This document shows positions 26,119-38,672 of a DNA stretch of 64,000 nt, piece by piece. Below the pieces are notes generated by a model. The model had not been told where the DNA came from and did not search any database. It saw only the letters and a list, made by a program, of their open reading frames with translations. The stretch spans positions 5,594,001 through 5,658,000 of the forward strand of contig NC_066590.1 in the NCBI RefSeq assembly GCF_905475345.1. Reading direction: 5' to 3'. The DNA is from Vespula vulgaris. Its lineage: Eukaryota; Arthropoda; Insecta; Hymenoptera; Vespidae. The position numbers and the translations under genes are program-made. The stretch's first letter is position 1; the number at the start of each line of letters is the position of its first letter.

Positions 26119-28954
26119 ATGTCCGCAGTATTAGTACTCGCCATCCTTTTTTGGGGTATCTTTAAAACATAATATACAATTACTTTGTTAATCCGTGATC
26201 TTCATAAAAAATTTTTTTTTTAGGAAAAATCATAAATATCGCTCTCAGCGAACAAACTTCGTCCAATTCAACAACCATGTTCATTTGTACCGATGGCAGC
26301 CAAATACCTTTGATTAATGTATGCGATGGTTCATTTCATTGCCCAGATTCTTCTGACGAAACAAATAAATTGTGTCAACATATACTGTAAGATTTATTAA
26401 TTTTAGCTCCATACGCTATATTACGAATTGAGCAAAATTTTTATTTTATTTATATATCCTCTCGTAGTTGCCCTTCAAACATGTACAGATGCGCTTACGG
26501 AGCTTGCGTAATCCGTACATCACGATGCGATGGTATCAAGAATTGTGTCGACGAAAGTGATGAAGCTCATTGCGATTTTCAATCCAATGAGACATGCTCC
26601 GACAGAGAATATCAATGCTCTACGTCTCGGTTAGAGTGCATTCCCATCACAGATGTTTGTAATGGTATATAGAAAGGATTATTTAATTAACTATTTCAAA
26701 AGTTTCATTATAATTTATAAGATACTTCCCAAAACAGGATATATCGATTGTTCGGATAAAAGTGATGAAGATATTTCTCTCTGTCGAGAATATTTTTGTC
26801 CTGATCATACATATCGATGTTCAAATGGAGGCTGTGTCTATCAAGAAGTTCTTTGTGACGGTATAAAAGATTGCTTCGATGGCACCGACGAAGATCCGTC
26901 AATATGTGGAGCGATCAATTGCAATGGAATTGAATGCCCTCAATATAAATGCAGGTCGATTATTTCTAGATCTCTTTCTTAACTTTTTTATACTTCCTAT
27001 TTTATCTTTCAGACAAGATGAATTTGCTTGCGAAAACGATCGACAATGCATACCGATTACCAAAGTCTGTGATGGTGTTCGGCATTGTAGAGATGCTTCC
27101 GATGAAAACAGTGAAATATGCATTCAACGAGAGTACGGGAAATTGTTTTTATTTAAAAATTTTATTAAATATAAAATAAGATTACGGTTGATTTAAAATA
27201 ACATTATATTAATAAAATATATTCAGATGTCAAGACAATCATTACCGCTGTTTCTACGGCGCTTGCATTCCTATTGAATTCATTTGCAACTTACGACCAG
27301 ACTGTTACGATTGGAGCGACGAGGATGAAGTTCTTTGCGGTACAGTTTTGCCCGAGGGTGCCTGTCGACTTCCTGGCCCGAAAACAGGAACTCATTATAA
27401 GACAAGGGATTATTCACGATATCGGCCTGGTGAGGTCGTTCCTGAATTTACTCGTTTGGATTACACTTGTGACGCCGATGGATGGTTAGAGGGTTCCAAT
27501 AGTATTTATTGTCAAAATAATCAATGGCTACCTTCTATCCCAATTTGTTCTAATGGTATGTATGCACTTATTTTATTGCATCATATTATAGATTTCATGG
27601 TTTTACAGATAACGATATGTTGCATATAACTTGCCCACCGATTTTGGAAACCAATGGAGCTATAAAGAGATGCGAATCAAAATGGGGGCCACGTAAAGGT
27701 TGGATTTCTTGTGAAAATTCTGTGCCTATTGGAACAAACGCCTTTATTGAATGTCCTATGTTTTATGAACGTCAAGCAGGATCCACTCGAATAATATGTC
27801 TTCACGATGGGACATGGAGTCAAGCACCGTTAAGCTGTATTCCTATTTGTGGAATACGCAAATCTTCAAGTTAGTAAACTGTTTTATAAAAAAATCGACA
27901 TGACGCAAAAAATGAAAATGACTTTTTTACAGCTACATTTTTACAGCTACATTGATTGTAAACGGTTGGAAAGTACAAAGCGAAGAATATATGCCTTGGC
28001 AAGCTACGCTCTTTTCGCATGAAAATGGTCAATGGAGATTCTTTTGCGGTGGTACGTTGATTGGCGAACGTGTAGTACTCACTGCCGCTCATTGCGTCTG
28101 GAAAACTCTTCCACAAACAATACGCGTTGCTTTTGGAATTCTTTCAAACACATTAGATAACGTAAAAGCGAACGCTCAAGTGTTTGATATTGATAAAATC
28201 GAGATTCAAAACTCGTACCAAGATCATGAAGGAAACTATGCTTCCGACATTGCACTTCTTATCTTGAAAATGCCGGTAAAAATAAACGAGCTTGTAAGAC
28301 CAGCTTGTATAGATTTGCAGTCTGATTTTACTCTTCTGGAGGCTGAAAAAAATGAAGACAGTGGATTTGTGGCTGGTAGGTTTGTTGGGCAATAAATATG
28401 GCTATATTTTCGGAAAGTTACCGTAATCATTGAATCCAAGTTTTATATAGGTATGGGTATTACTGAGAACGATACATATAGTTCTTCTTTAAGAATTACT
28501 TCGATGACAGTTATTTCAAACGAAAAATGTCGCGAAGCTCAGCGCAAGGATTTTAGAAAGTATATAACGTATACTTCGTTTTGTGCTGGTTGGGCAAATG
28601 GTACAGGAGTATGTAACGGTGATAGCGGTGGAGGTTTCATATTGCGTCGACCTAATACAGCGATTTGGGAAGTTCATGGTGTCGTCTCGATAAGTCCTCG
28701 ACGATTGGGAACTAGCATTTGCGATCCATATTCTTATGCTGTATTTACAAAAGTAATTTAAATTTACAAAATAATTATATTAATATAACGTCATGAAAGT
28801 ATATATAAAAAGTTCTTTTTGATTATCATCTTCATATATTATATTTTAGGTATCTCTGTATGGCGATTGGATTCGTAATATTATAGAAAAAATCCCGCTG
28901 ATGGGGCCATCTGATATTCATTGGCAACCTAATAAAGATGATATTATCATTTAA
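26119..28954 (+). CDS. modSP: Modular serine protease (Toll-pathway initiator)
   Basis: A secreted zymogen that integrates signals from peptidoglycan and glucan recognition proteins and starts the protease cascade that matures Spatzle. Ten exons (26119-26155, 26224-26386, 26468-26664, 26738-26954, 27013-27132, 27227-27555, 27609-27869, 27947-28375, 28451-28752 and 28850-28954) give 719 aa. A signal peptide (MSAVLVLAILFWG) is followed by about six LDL-receptor class A modules with SDE acidic motifs, the first lacking its leading Cys. Next come a sushi/CCP module (exon 27227-27555), a second Cys-rich module of Wonton type (27609-27869) and a chymotrypsin-fold domain. The triad is complete: LTAAHC, SDIAL and CNGDSGGG. 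Cleavage would follow Leu at TTL-IVNG, and the S1 pocket position is Gly, so specificity is not trypsin-like, as expected for a self-activating initiator. Confidence 0.93.
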
Positions 28955-29429
28955 TAGAGAATAATTAGATTTATTTGCAAATGTAAAATTTAATGTTGTA
29001 CCAATCATTCAAGAATACGTATTATATATACATATATACATGGCAATTTACAACGCTCACATTTTCCCGATCTATCTGCTTCTGTAAAAAAAAAAAGAAA
29101 ATCTTGATAGCTCATGCGAATATTTCGGTTATAATTACCGGACATGATATTTTAAGACTAATTAAGTATTTTCATTATTTTATTTATAAAGTACGATTGA
29201 TTTGGACAATATGGATATAAAGAATATTATAACTCTTAGGAAGGCAAATAACGATACTGAAAACCGTAATGATACCATTATGAACGTTACACGAAATCAT
29301 ATTGTAATATCTTTTCTTATACATTTTTAATGTTTAGATATCAAATAAAAATATTGTATTTAATGATATAACAATTACATATAACTTATATTCTTTGAGA
29401 TATAAATTGAAATTTAATATTGATTACAG
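28955..29429. other. Gap between ModSP and the CFAP47-like gene
   Basis: AT-rich spacer between two genes on the same strand. A short ATG-led frame at 29211 could be an upstream exon of the CFAP47-like gene: a GC-type donor (AAG|GCAAAT) would leave phase 0 for the acceptor directly before 29430. This is weak and not included in the gene call. Confidence 0.3.
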
Positions 29430-32400
29430 ATGCAAAATTCAATTACCCTGATGCAAGAAAATATAGAAATGAAATATTTTCCTACAACGGTTGAAGTGGT
29501 ACCAATCAGTTATTATGATGACGTTCATATTAGCCCGAATTATATCGAATTTAAAGATGCTAGGGAAGGCCTTACCTGTAGTCAAAAAATTGTCATAAAA
29601 AATGTTGGTACTAAACCAGCATTTATAAGGATACGGAAACCATCTTCTTTGGTAGATAAGAATAGATTATAAATAATTATTACACAAACAATGATATCTA
29701 ATTTAATCGTTAAGTTCTTATAGCAAGTATATAATTGCAAGTTTTTATAGGCCTTTCAAGTGAAGACTTCCCAAACAGGAGTGATGTTAAGTCCTGGATT
29801 AAGTATATCAAGTTCTGTGATATACTCTTTTAAAAGACCTGCATTACTGCATGCAATAATTCCAATTGAAATCAACGACAAGATCCTTGATTACTGTGTA
29901 ATTTGTACTCTCATAACGGAACGCATTGGCATTAAACCAACATCGATTGATTTTGGAACTATTGATGTGGGCTACACTTCTGAACCCAAAGAAATAACTA
30001 TCTTTAACGAAGGTGGAAAAACTACTAGGTGATTATTCTTGTTTAGATTTTCCAAAAAATTGTTATCATTGGAGAAATAATTTTAAAATATATTTAATTA
30101 TTTTTCCACACATACATATAGATTTTCCGTAGATGTAGGTCAAAATGGTCTTAATATAAATGTGAAACCATTGCGAGGTATAGTTCGACCAAATAAAACG
30201 GTAACTCTGAAAGTTGAAATAACAGGTCTAAAGGAGGGTGTATTCTTTAACGAATTTTGGTAAAGTTCTTTAAATCTAGGATTATTTTTTACATATGTGC
30301 ATTGTTTGTTTCAATTTTAGGATTAAATCAACTCCGAATATTCGAGTCCCATTGAAAGCGAATGTCATCACTCATCGTTTAATCATTTATCATCCAAATA
30401 CAGCAGGAGATTTCACTCTTATAGATTTTCCACCGACTGTAAAAAACACACGCAAATATAGTACGTTTGTTCTACGGAATATCTCATCTCGAGCCTGCAA
30501 TTACATCGTGCTGGGCGAAGTTAATAATGAATTGAAGCCAATTCGGGTAATTGGAGAATAATATTCGGGTAATTAAGCATAATTCTATATTTCGTGGAAG
30601 GAGCTAGAAAAAATATTCTTGAGACTCTAAGTTATTTATTGTTGATAAATTACTTGAGAACAGATTAATTTCTTTCTTCAGACTATTAATAGCAAGGAGT
30701 TTCCAGTTTATGGTGCTTTCGAAATTAATCCAATCGAGGGACGTATCGATCCTTTCGAAGGCATAATTTTTGAAATTGGGTGAGTCCACAGCGGATTATA
30801 AATTAAAGAAAATAGAACCTGTAATTTCAATATATAACTGAATGTTTAGTTTTTGTCCAACAATGCGATCATTAGAATCTCGAAAAATATTATCTAAGCA
30901 AGAAGACTTGAAACATCAAAAAATGGAGAATAAGAATAATGATTTTATGGCTTTTATCAGAATAATAAAAATCCGTAAAGCTGCAATAAATGTTTCGGGT
31001 GAATCTTTTTGCTATGAAATATTTAAATAAATATTTTTTGTATAGATATTTTATCATATATAAATCTATTTGTTTCAGCCATTGACAGCATAAAGGGAAT
31101 TTGTACTGACGAAGCCGTTGAGAAAATTGACATGCGTCGGTTTTATATTCCTATGTTAATTTATCCAAACTTTTCTTATTATTTATAGTAAAATATCTAA
31201 TTTTAGAAGAAACATTTTTGGGCCTTTCAATGTCTTCAATGTCTAATTGTTCGATTGTTCAACCAGCCGATAATGATGTTAGACTTTGTCTTTATGGTGA
31301 GATGGAAATAATTAAGCTCAATCTATGGCCCGACATTCTGTACTTCGGTGATCTGAATGTTGGAGAAATTTCTCAACGTGTCATTTGTATTTCAAATTTA
31401 TCGAAGATTAAATCAGTTTTGTTACAATGTCAGCCAATGGCAGCTGTTCAATTTATTCCGGAATCTGCGAAATTGAAACCTGAAGGATCTATTGAAGTGC
31501 TTGTTAAAGTTCAAGCCAGAGAAAATGGTAAATCTATATTTGCATTACTATCCATTTTTGTTAATTTTAGGCATCTTTCGAATTCGATAGTTGGACCTTC
31601 GTTCGTGCTTTTAATCAATGTTATTGTGGATTCTGAAGATTCAGTTTTATCGAAATATCCAACGAAAGTGAATATCGATACTTATCGCGTAACATGCATG
31701 CTGAATGTTCTTCTCAAGACTAAAAGACCGATGACTCAGTTCGTTACGGGTAATCTCTTCTGTCTGTTGAATCATATGTTTTGGTTGTGATATTTAGAGA
31801 AGATATTTTCTTCAGGGATAACGCCATTGATAACTCATGAAGTTGGATTTATGACGGATTGTGTTACTTTTGGTTCGAATATAAAGAAACCACAGCAAGC
31901 AATGTTATTAGTTGAGAAAGATCCGAAAAGACCATGGGCAAATAAAAAATTAATTCATGCAAATATTATCCTCGATAGTTTACCTGCTTATCCAAATGAC
32001 ACACAAAAATCTTTGAGACCTTATAGAGGATTACCAGTATGTATAATAGTTATCACATATTTATTCTATCGAAAAAATTAAATATTTTTATATTTTATCT
32101 CTGTTTAGGTGAGAACTATTTTTACTGGTAAACTGCGTTACTCGGGTGGTCCTATTCATCCTGAAGCTTTACCTACTAAACAAGCGAATATCGTAAATAA
32201 GCACCGTTTGTATTGGGCTGCTTATCTTCATATGTCACGTTTGTCACGTAAAAATATGATGAAAACATCAACGGTAGAATTTTTTCATAATGCAGATAAC
32301 GATGCTGAAATCATTTCTCGACTTACACGAATTCCTAGACAATTTAAAAAATTACCACGGATATTTCCTTGTGAGGAGTTCCTTGAAAAGACACCTTCGA

Positions 32401-35400
32401 CTTCTGAAATCAATGCTGAAGTGCTGATTCCATTATCGCCGTTACAAATATATAATGTTTACGTTTATCCTACAGCAATCGATTTTGGAATGGTAATTAA
32501 ATTAATACGATTTTTATATAAATGAAATTGGTAGATGTGCTCTTCTTAGGTGGCCTGGAAAACATTTAGCTATCGGCAATTAATTGCTCATAACAGAAAT
32601 GAATTTTCAATAAAAATTCAATTTGTAAGTCTGTTAAAAAATATCCGATTTCCTGAAGGGGATACAATAATTTTACAACCTGAAAAGACTGTGACAAAAC
32701 TCATTGAGTTTTACAGCGATCGAATGGGAAAATTTAATAATTTGATAAATTACAATATTAATGACAATCATTCTTTCGAATTGAACATAATCGCAGAAAT
32801 TGTACTTAAAAATTTATCCATCGACAAGCGAGAAATTACGATCGGAAAAAATTATTTGGAAGATGAATCATATCGACCACAGTGGTCCGTTGTCGAGATT
32901 AGAAATAAATTGGATGCTTCAACACACTTCAAGTTTGCATTTAATTAATATAAGTGAGAAAATGACAAAGTACTGTTTTTTTTTTCTTTTTTTAATAGAA
33001 TTTCTTTTTATATAGCTGGAGCATACCTGCCGCTTCCTGTTTTTCTATAGAGCCAAAGAATGGTACTATACGAGGTAACAGTGTTTTAAATACATGTGTT
33101 TCATACAATGCTGATCTTTCAAAATCATCCTTTGCTGAGATGATTATAAAATGCGAAAGCGAGAGTTCTTCGATATTGCGATGCAACATATTACCCGTAA
33201 AGCCAACGGTTATTTTCGTCAATGATCATATGAATTTAGGAGATTTACCTCTTAATTTACCAACCAGAGTGTACGGAATTTTACTCAATTCTGAATTAAC
33301 AGAGGTTTTTTATGAGATCGACTCTGCATCTTTAATACGTGGATGCGAAATTGATCCACCGAAAGGAATAGTACCACCAAGAGGGATCGCTATTCTCGAG
33401 GTTTCTTTTTAATTTTTTTCTTATATAAAAAATGATTTGTTACATTTAATAAAATATGTTTTTATCAGGCATCTCTCAAATTCGATGTATGCATCGATTT
33501 TATCGTTATGATTTGCGTTATTGTTCAAAAAAATATAAAATTACAATGGAGAATTACAGGACACGTGCCATTTCCACGATTAAAATTTACACCATATTCC
33601 ATAGAACAACATCGTGTAATCGTAGATACATTTCAGAGTCATTTGATAAAGGTCACTAATATTGGAACAAGTAGATCAAAATTACAATTTGTTTTAGAAG
33701 AATATCCTGAATTTAACGTTATTATAATACCAAATAAGAAGATTAATATCATAGGTGTGTATTCTTTTCTCGTAAAAATTGCTTGCTATTTTATCCAATT
33801 TTTATTTTTTTCGTAAACTAATAGAGAAAGGGATGAGTGTGATAATTCCAGCAGGATCAAGTTTTAATTTTTATCTACATTTTCAACCACTGGATCCAGC
33901 AAGTTATGTTTTTTATCTTCCGATTGTTATCAATGATTTACTTGGACCAGTATCGGAAACAGATCCGAAAACATTAAAATCACAGGAATATCTATCGTCG
34001 CAAAAAGAATTTTATAAAAATATAAAAGGAATCACGTTTCTTAAATTACCCTTAAATCTACCCGTTATTTCTGTTGATTTCACAGTTGCTGGACGTATTG
34101 TAATATTCAATAAATTCACATTTGTTTTTAATGTTGCCAGTAACAATGTGAGTTTTAAGGAACAATGTTGATAAAAATTCTTTAGCTTTATTTTTGGAAT
34201 AATTTGTGCAGGTGATAGATGAGCTTAGAATCGACAATCCTGACACGTTGAAAGAAGTTACAGTAACTATAAAAACTGATAATTTCATAGAAAACTGTCC
34301 GTTTTATATTCATTGGTTTTGTGGTACCGAACCAACGATAACTTCGAAGTCAATTGTCTGTACGTTACTTCCAAAAGAAAAAACTGTTTTTACTATCGGA
34401 TTCAAGCCGAACTGTCGGGGAACTTTCAAGCTCGAAGCCCTAGTTTTTATACGAAGGAATTCAGAAGATATATTATTTAACACAATCCGTTTCGATGGTA
34501 TAAATGCAGAAGAATCAATATATGCGAATGTCTCTGAAATATACCTTTTACCTGCACCTTTTAATACTTGCGTAGAGGAAAGTTTCAAACTAGAAGCACA
34601 ATACTTTGAGCATACTTCGAACATTTCATGGAATATATTACCACCTGATAGATGTAGTGGCCATTTTCAAAATGAAATGTTAACCATTCGCTTTCCAAAT
34701 AGTAATATTATTCCTGCGACATCGTAAGTAACATTGTATTATATACATCTATTTTTAGATGATAAAACAATAATTAGTCATGATTTTAAATTATTACTTT
34801 AATTTTAAGGTACACCGAATTAGATGTTATTGTTTCTTTTAAAAGCAATTCAACAGTATCATTTTGCTCGAAGATTGAATTTCACGCTGAAGGAAGCCTC
34901 GTTGTATGCTTTGTAACAGTTTATGCGGCAGCAGATAATAATTTGCTGACAACTCATGCTTATCTTACAACGTCGTCCGATTATAATCAAAAAAAAATGT
35001 ACGAAAATGAGATATCAATACCTGTTACGGACTCAGAAAGTGAAACAGAAGAAAATGATTACGACAATAAACAGAATTTTGCACATTTTCGAAGACAAGT
35101 AAATTTTTGAATTGCATTATATATTACATTTCAACGATAAATTTTCGTCAAATATTTTTTCTGTATTTGCATATGCTAGGAAAAAAATTTTACTGTAACA
35201 TCGCAAAACAGAATCTTAGATCAAATATCATCTAATGCTAAAAATAAAGTACGGACTTCAAAGTCTATATGGAAGTTTAAGAGTATAGAGAGTATAAGAT
35301 TGACAAAAATTGAGAGTGACGAAATTAATGATAACGAGGAAGAATTATTCAATCAAACTCGATCTCCAGAAGATTTATATACTTCTACTGAACTATCTAT

Positions 35401-36808
35401 TGAGGATAGTAGAATTATGTATCCTTATTTTCCAGAAAATAATGGAATTATGAAGTAAGTAACATAACATAAACGTAACAAGCATAAAATATTACTTTAG
35501 TTTTGTATTATATTATATATACACGTATTTGTGATATAAATTTCATCTTGCAGTAATTATGAAAAACATATGCATAGAGTATTACTATGTGTGGAGCAAT
35601 GGTTATATACAAATATTTTTAAATATAGTTTTTACGCAAATATTTCGAGTGGCATCACAGCTACTTTCTCGATCGTCAATCAAACAGAAACAACACATAG
35701 TAATATTAAAAAAAAGAGTTCATCATTCGGTAAATCTTTTGTTGACGTATTAGAGTCATTAATAGGATCAAACGTTTATAATTATGTTGAAAAATTGTAA
35801 GCAATTTATCTTATAAATCACTGTTTTTTCATTATTATCACATACTCAATATCACTCAAACGATATATCATTTCTAATGATATTAGGTCGTCATTGCCTG
35901 TGGATAATATTCTACGTATCGATATTATTCTTCAACAATATGAAAAAATACTTGATTTTTTACTCGAACAAGGAGCATGTTTGGCTCATGTGTCAGCATA
36001 CTTTCTTTTGAATTATAATGATTATGTTGTTTTCATTGACTCCATGAAATTTTCTGTAAGTTCCTGTTGACAATTGAACTACAAAATATCTAATAAAGTA
36101 TATTTCACAGTTACAAAAAAAGAAAATAGAATCTTGTCAATTTACAAAATTATCTAAGTCGCTATTCGAATCAAGAAGCAAACAGTGCTGGCTGGATTTA
36201 ATTTTGCAAACATACAAGTGTTTTAAATTCAATCATATAAACGAGAATGAATTAAGAAAAAAATTAACAGTATACTCAGAAGCATCTCAATCAAGGCGAT
36301 CTACAAATTATCGAGAGTCTGTGTCATCGACTTCAAGGTTTGAAGAGAATTTTTAAAAAATGTAATTTTTATAAATATATTATTTACCTCAATTATTATT
36401 TTTTCCAGTCTTCGAAGAATGACAGATTTTCATGATAAAAGCATCGAGAATATTATCAATCTTATGCACGAACGTACAAAAGAAAATAATGATCATTCAA
36501 ACCAAGAAGTATTATTGTTATCTTGGTTATATCATCATTATGAAGAACAAAGAAATCAAGATTGGTTAACTGATAAAAAAATAACATTAACTTCATCAAA
36601 GCAAAATAATATAGCACCTGAAAAGAACATCGATAACTTCGATTTCATTTTGTCGGATGGCATTATATTAATCGCAGTTACTGGTGCTTATTGCCCTTTT
36701 CTAATTGAGGAGTATTTTTCAAATTTATATATTAATCCCAAAAGTATCGAAGAGGTAAATTGTAACTTGCACTAAAAATAAACTTCTTTTACGATGACTA
36801 TTAATTCA

Positions 36809-36863
<55 letters not shown>

Positions 36864-38672
36864 GTATGTATGTATGTAGGCATTACACAATGCGATTTGT
36901 TTGGTAACCAGCTGGATAAAAATTAGACTTGGCTTTATGATAACACCGTCACAGATTGTTCATCCAAATAGTGTACAAATGTTGATGTTAGTCGCTCATT
37001 TGTTTGAAACTTTGCCTTCCTACTTACCGAAATCAAAGGTTTGTTATTTAAACATTAAAATTGTTTTTTATCGAAGATAATAATATAACATATTTTTTAC
37101 TAATGAAGATAAGATTTAATTGTCCTTTAACGAGAACTGTCGTTAAACAAGTAACTTTTACAAATGTAACGGATAATCCAGTCAAATATTTGTTAGTTTT
37201 TATTGGCAACGATAATGGTTTTTTCTCGTTAGTACAAACTCAATCGAACATTCGTATTAATCCTCACGACAGCGTACAAGTGAAAATATGTTTCCATGCA
37301 AAAAAGATAAGAAAAACAAAAGGTATATAAATGACGATAGTTATAAATAACACTATGTTTATATAATCATACATTTTGTAGCGTATTTACTACTTTGCGG
37401 TGCTGCATATGGCCCACAATTTGGTACTAATCAAACTTATGTATTGGAAGGTAACATTAACAGCTTAGAAATATCGCAAAAACACGTCATACGCAGTAAA
37501 CTTTATGAAATTTTGAACACTATTTTAATCATTAAAATACCATACGAAAATGCAGCAGATTATGAAATATGGATGACCGAAGAACAACCGAATAAGACAC
37601 GTAATATATACATCATGTCAGAATATCCGTCTTAAACTAAAAACATGTATTTTTATCTAGCAAATTTAAAAATGACAAAATGGTCAGAATTACGAACAAG
37701 AAAAATACCTAGAAGATTATTTTTGAATCAAAAGATTATCACAGTTGATGAAGATGTAACGGAGATTAATTTAGGAATCACCGTTGCATGTGTAACACCT
37801 AGTACTAGAAAATGTTGGCTCATTTGTCAATCTAAAACGGGCGATTTCATTATTCAGGTCAGTATTAAATTCTTATTAAAAAATTTATAAATTCTGTGCA
37901 TATAATTAACATTTATCAATATAATAATATAGATAATTTCACGTTGTCAACCAACCGTAATCGATCATATCGTGGTACAGTGGAATAAAGAATATAAAGA
38001 GTGTATTTGCACTGACGACCAAGGATCGAATGCGGATTGTCCATGTAACGTTACAGTTCTTATACCATCTCGGAATAATAAACTTTGGGGCTGTATCGCC
38101 CATATGTTCCAAAAAACATTAGATATCAAAGAACGTGCATTCTGGTCTCGATATTTAGGTAATACTAAGTTGTGTTTTTTATTTGCATTCAATGAAAATA
38201 TCGTTTTATAAAGTTACATGCCGTATCAATTATTTCAGATACATATATTGGATTAAGATTAATACACTGGCTCATGGGTAATGACAATGAGACCGCGAAT
38301 TTAGAATTCACGCATATATTTAAAACAAAAGTTAGATACTCTGTTTCTGCATCAAAAGAAAATGATCTTCTCACAGTACCAGAGACTTTTATTATAAATG
38401 GTAAGTATATCTGCTTAATTTTAAGTGTTAATCTTTTTTGCTGTTGGTTTTAATCTTTTTATTCATTATAAAATCTAAATTATGCTAGAGGATTGATTTT
38501 TTTAAATATTATTATGTACGCAGACGTGAGATTAGCAAATCAGTATGTTCCAATGACAGTTCATCTTTTACCGACTGATTTACGAGTATATGAGACAACG
38601 TTATCTTTGACTTCTGAAGATGGTAAAGAATTAAGACTTTATGAAGTCAGTTTTTTGCATGTCGATGAGTGA
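29430..38672 (+). CDS. CFAP47: Cilia- and flagella-associated protein 47-like
   Basis: A very long protein (about 2300 aa) in more than 20 small-intron exons. Repeated beta-sandwich segments of the ASH/MSP type found in HYDIN-like axonemal proteins are visible, for example IGIKPTSIDFGTIDVGYTSE, LWPDILYFGDLNVGE and VYPTAIDFGM. A calponin-homology-like segment spans exons 36409-36754 and 36880-37038 (FILSDGIILIAVTGAYCPFL, then SQIVHPNSVQMLMLV). In vertebrates CFAP47 is needed for sperm-flagellum structure, so expression here is expected in testis or ciliated sensory neurons. Two apparent stops at 32946 and 37633 fall inside introns (32933-33015 and 37601-37660) once correct donors are used. The TGA at 38670-38672 overlaps a perfect donor (GA|gtgagt), so a further exon is possible. 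The junction around 31134-31206 is uncertain. Only about 570 residues follow the CH segment, fewer than in vertebrates. Confidence 0.82.
36810..36860. repeat. (TA)n microsatellite in a CFAP47-like intron
   Basis: A TA run ending in ACGTATGTATGTATG immediately before the acceptor at 36878-36879. The repeat forms part of the intron's 3' end. Confidence 0.85.

Noticed and set aside
32946..32948. In-frame TAA before a good donor in the CFAP47-like gene
   Set aside because: An earlier donor (AA|gtttgc at 32933) gives the right phase and a better family match, which places the TAA inside the intron.
37633..37635. In-frame TAA suggesting a broken CFAP47-like gene
   Set aside because: A normal 60-base intron (37601-37660, gtaata to ctag) removes it and keeps the frame.
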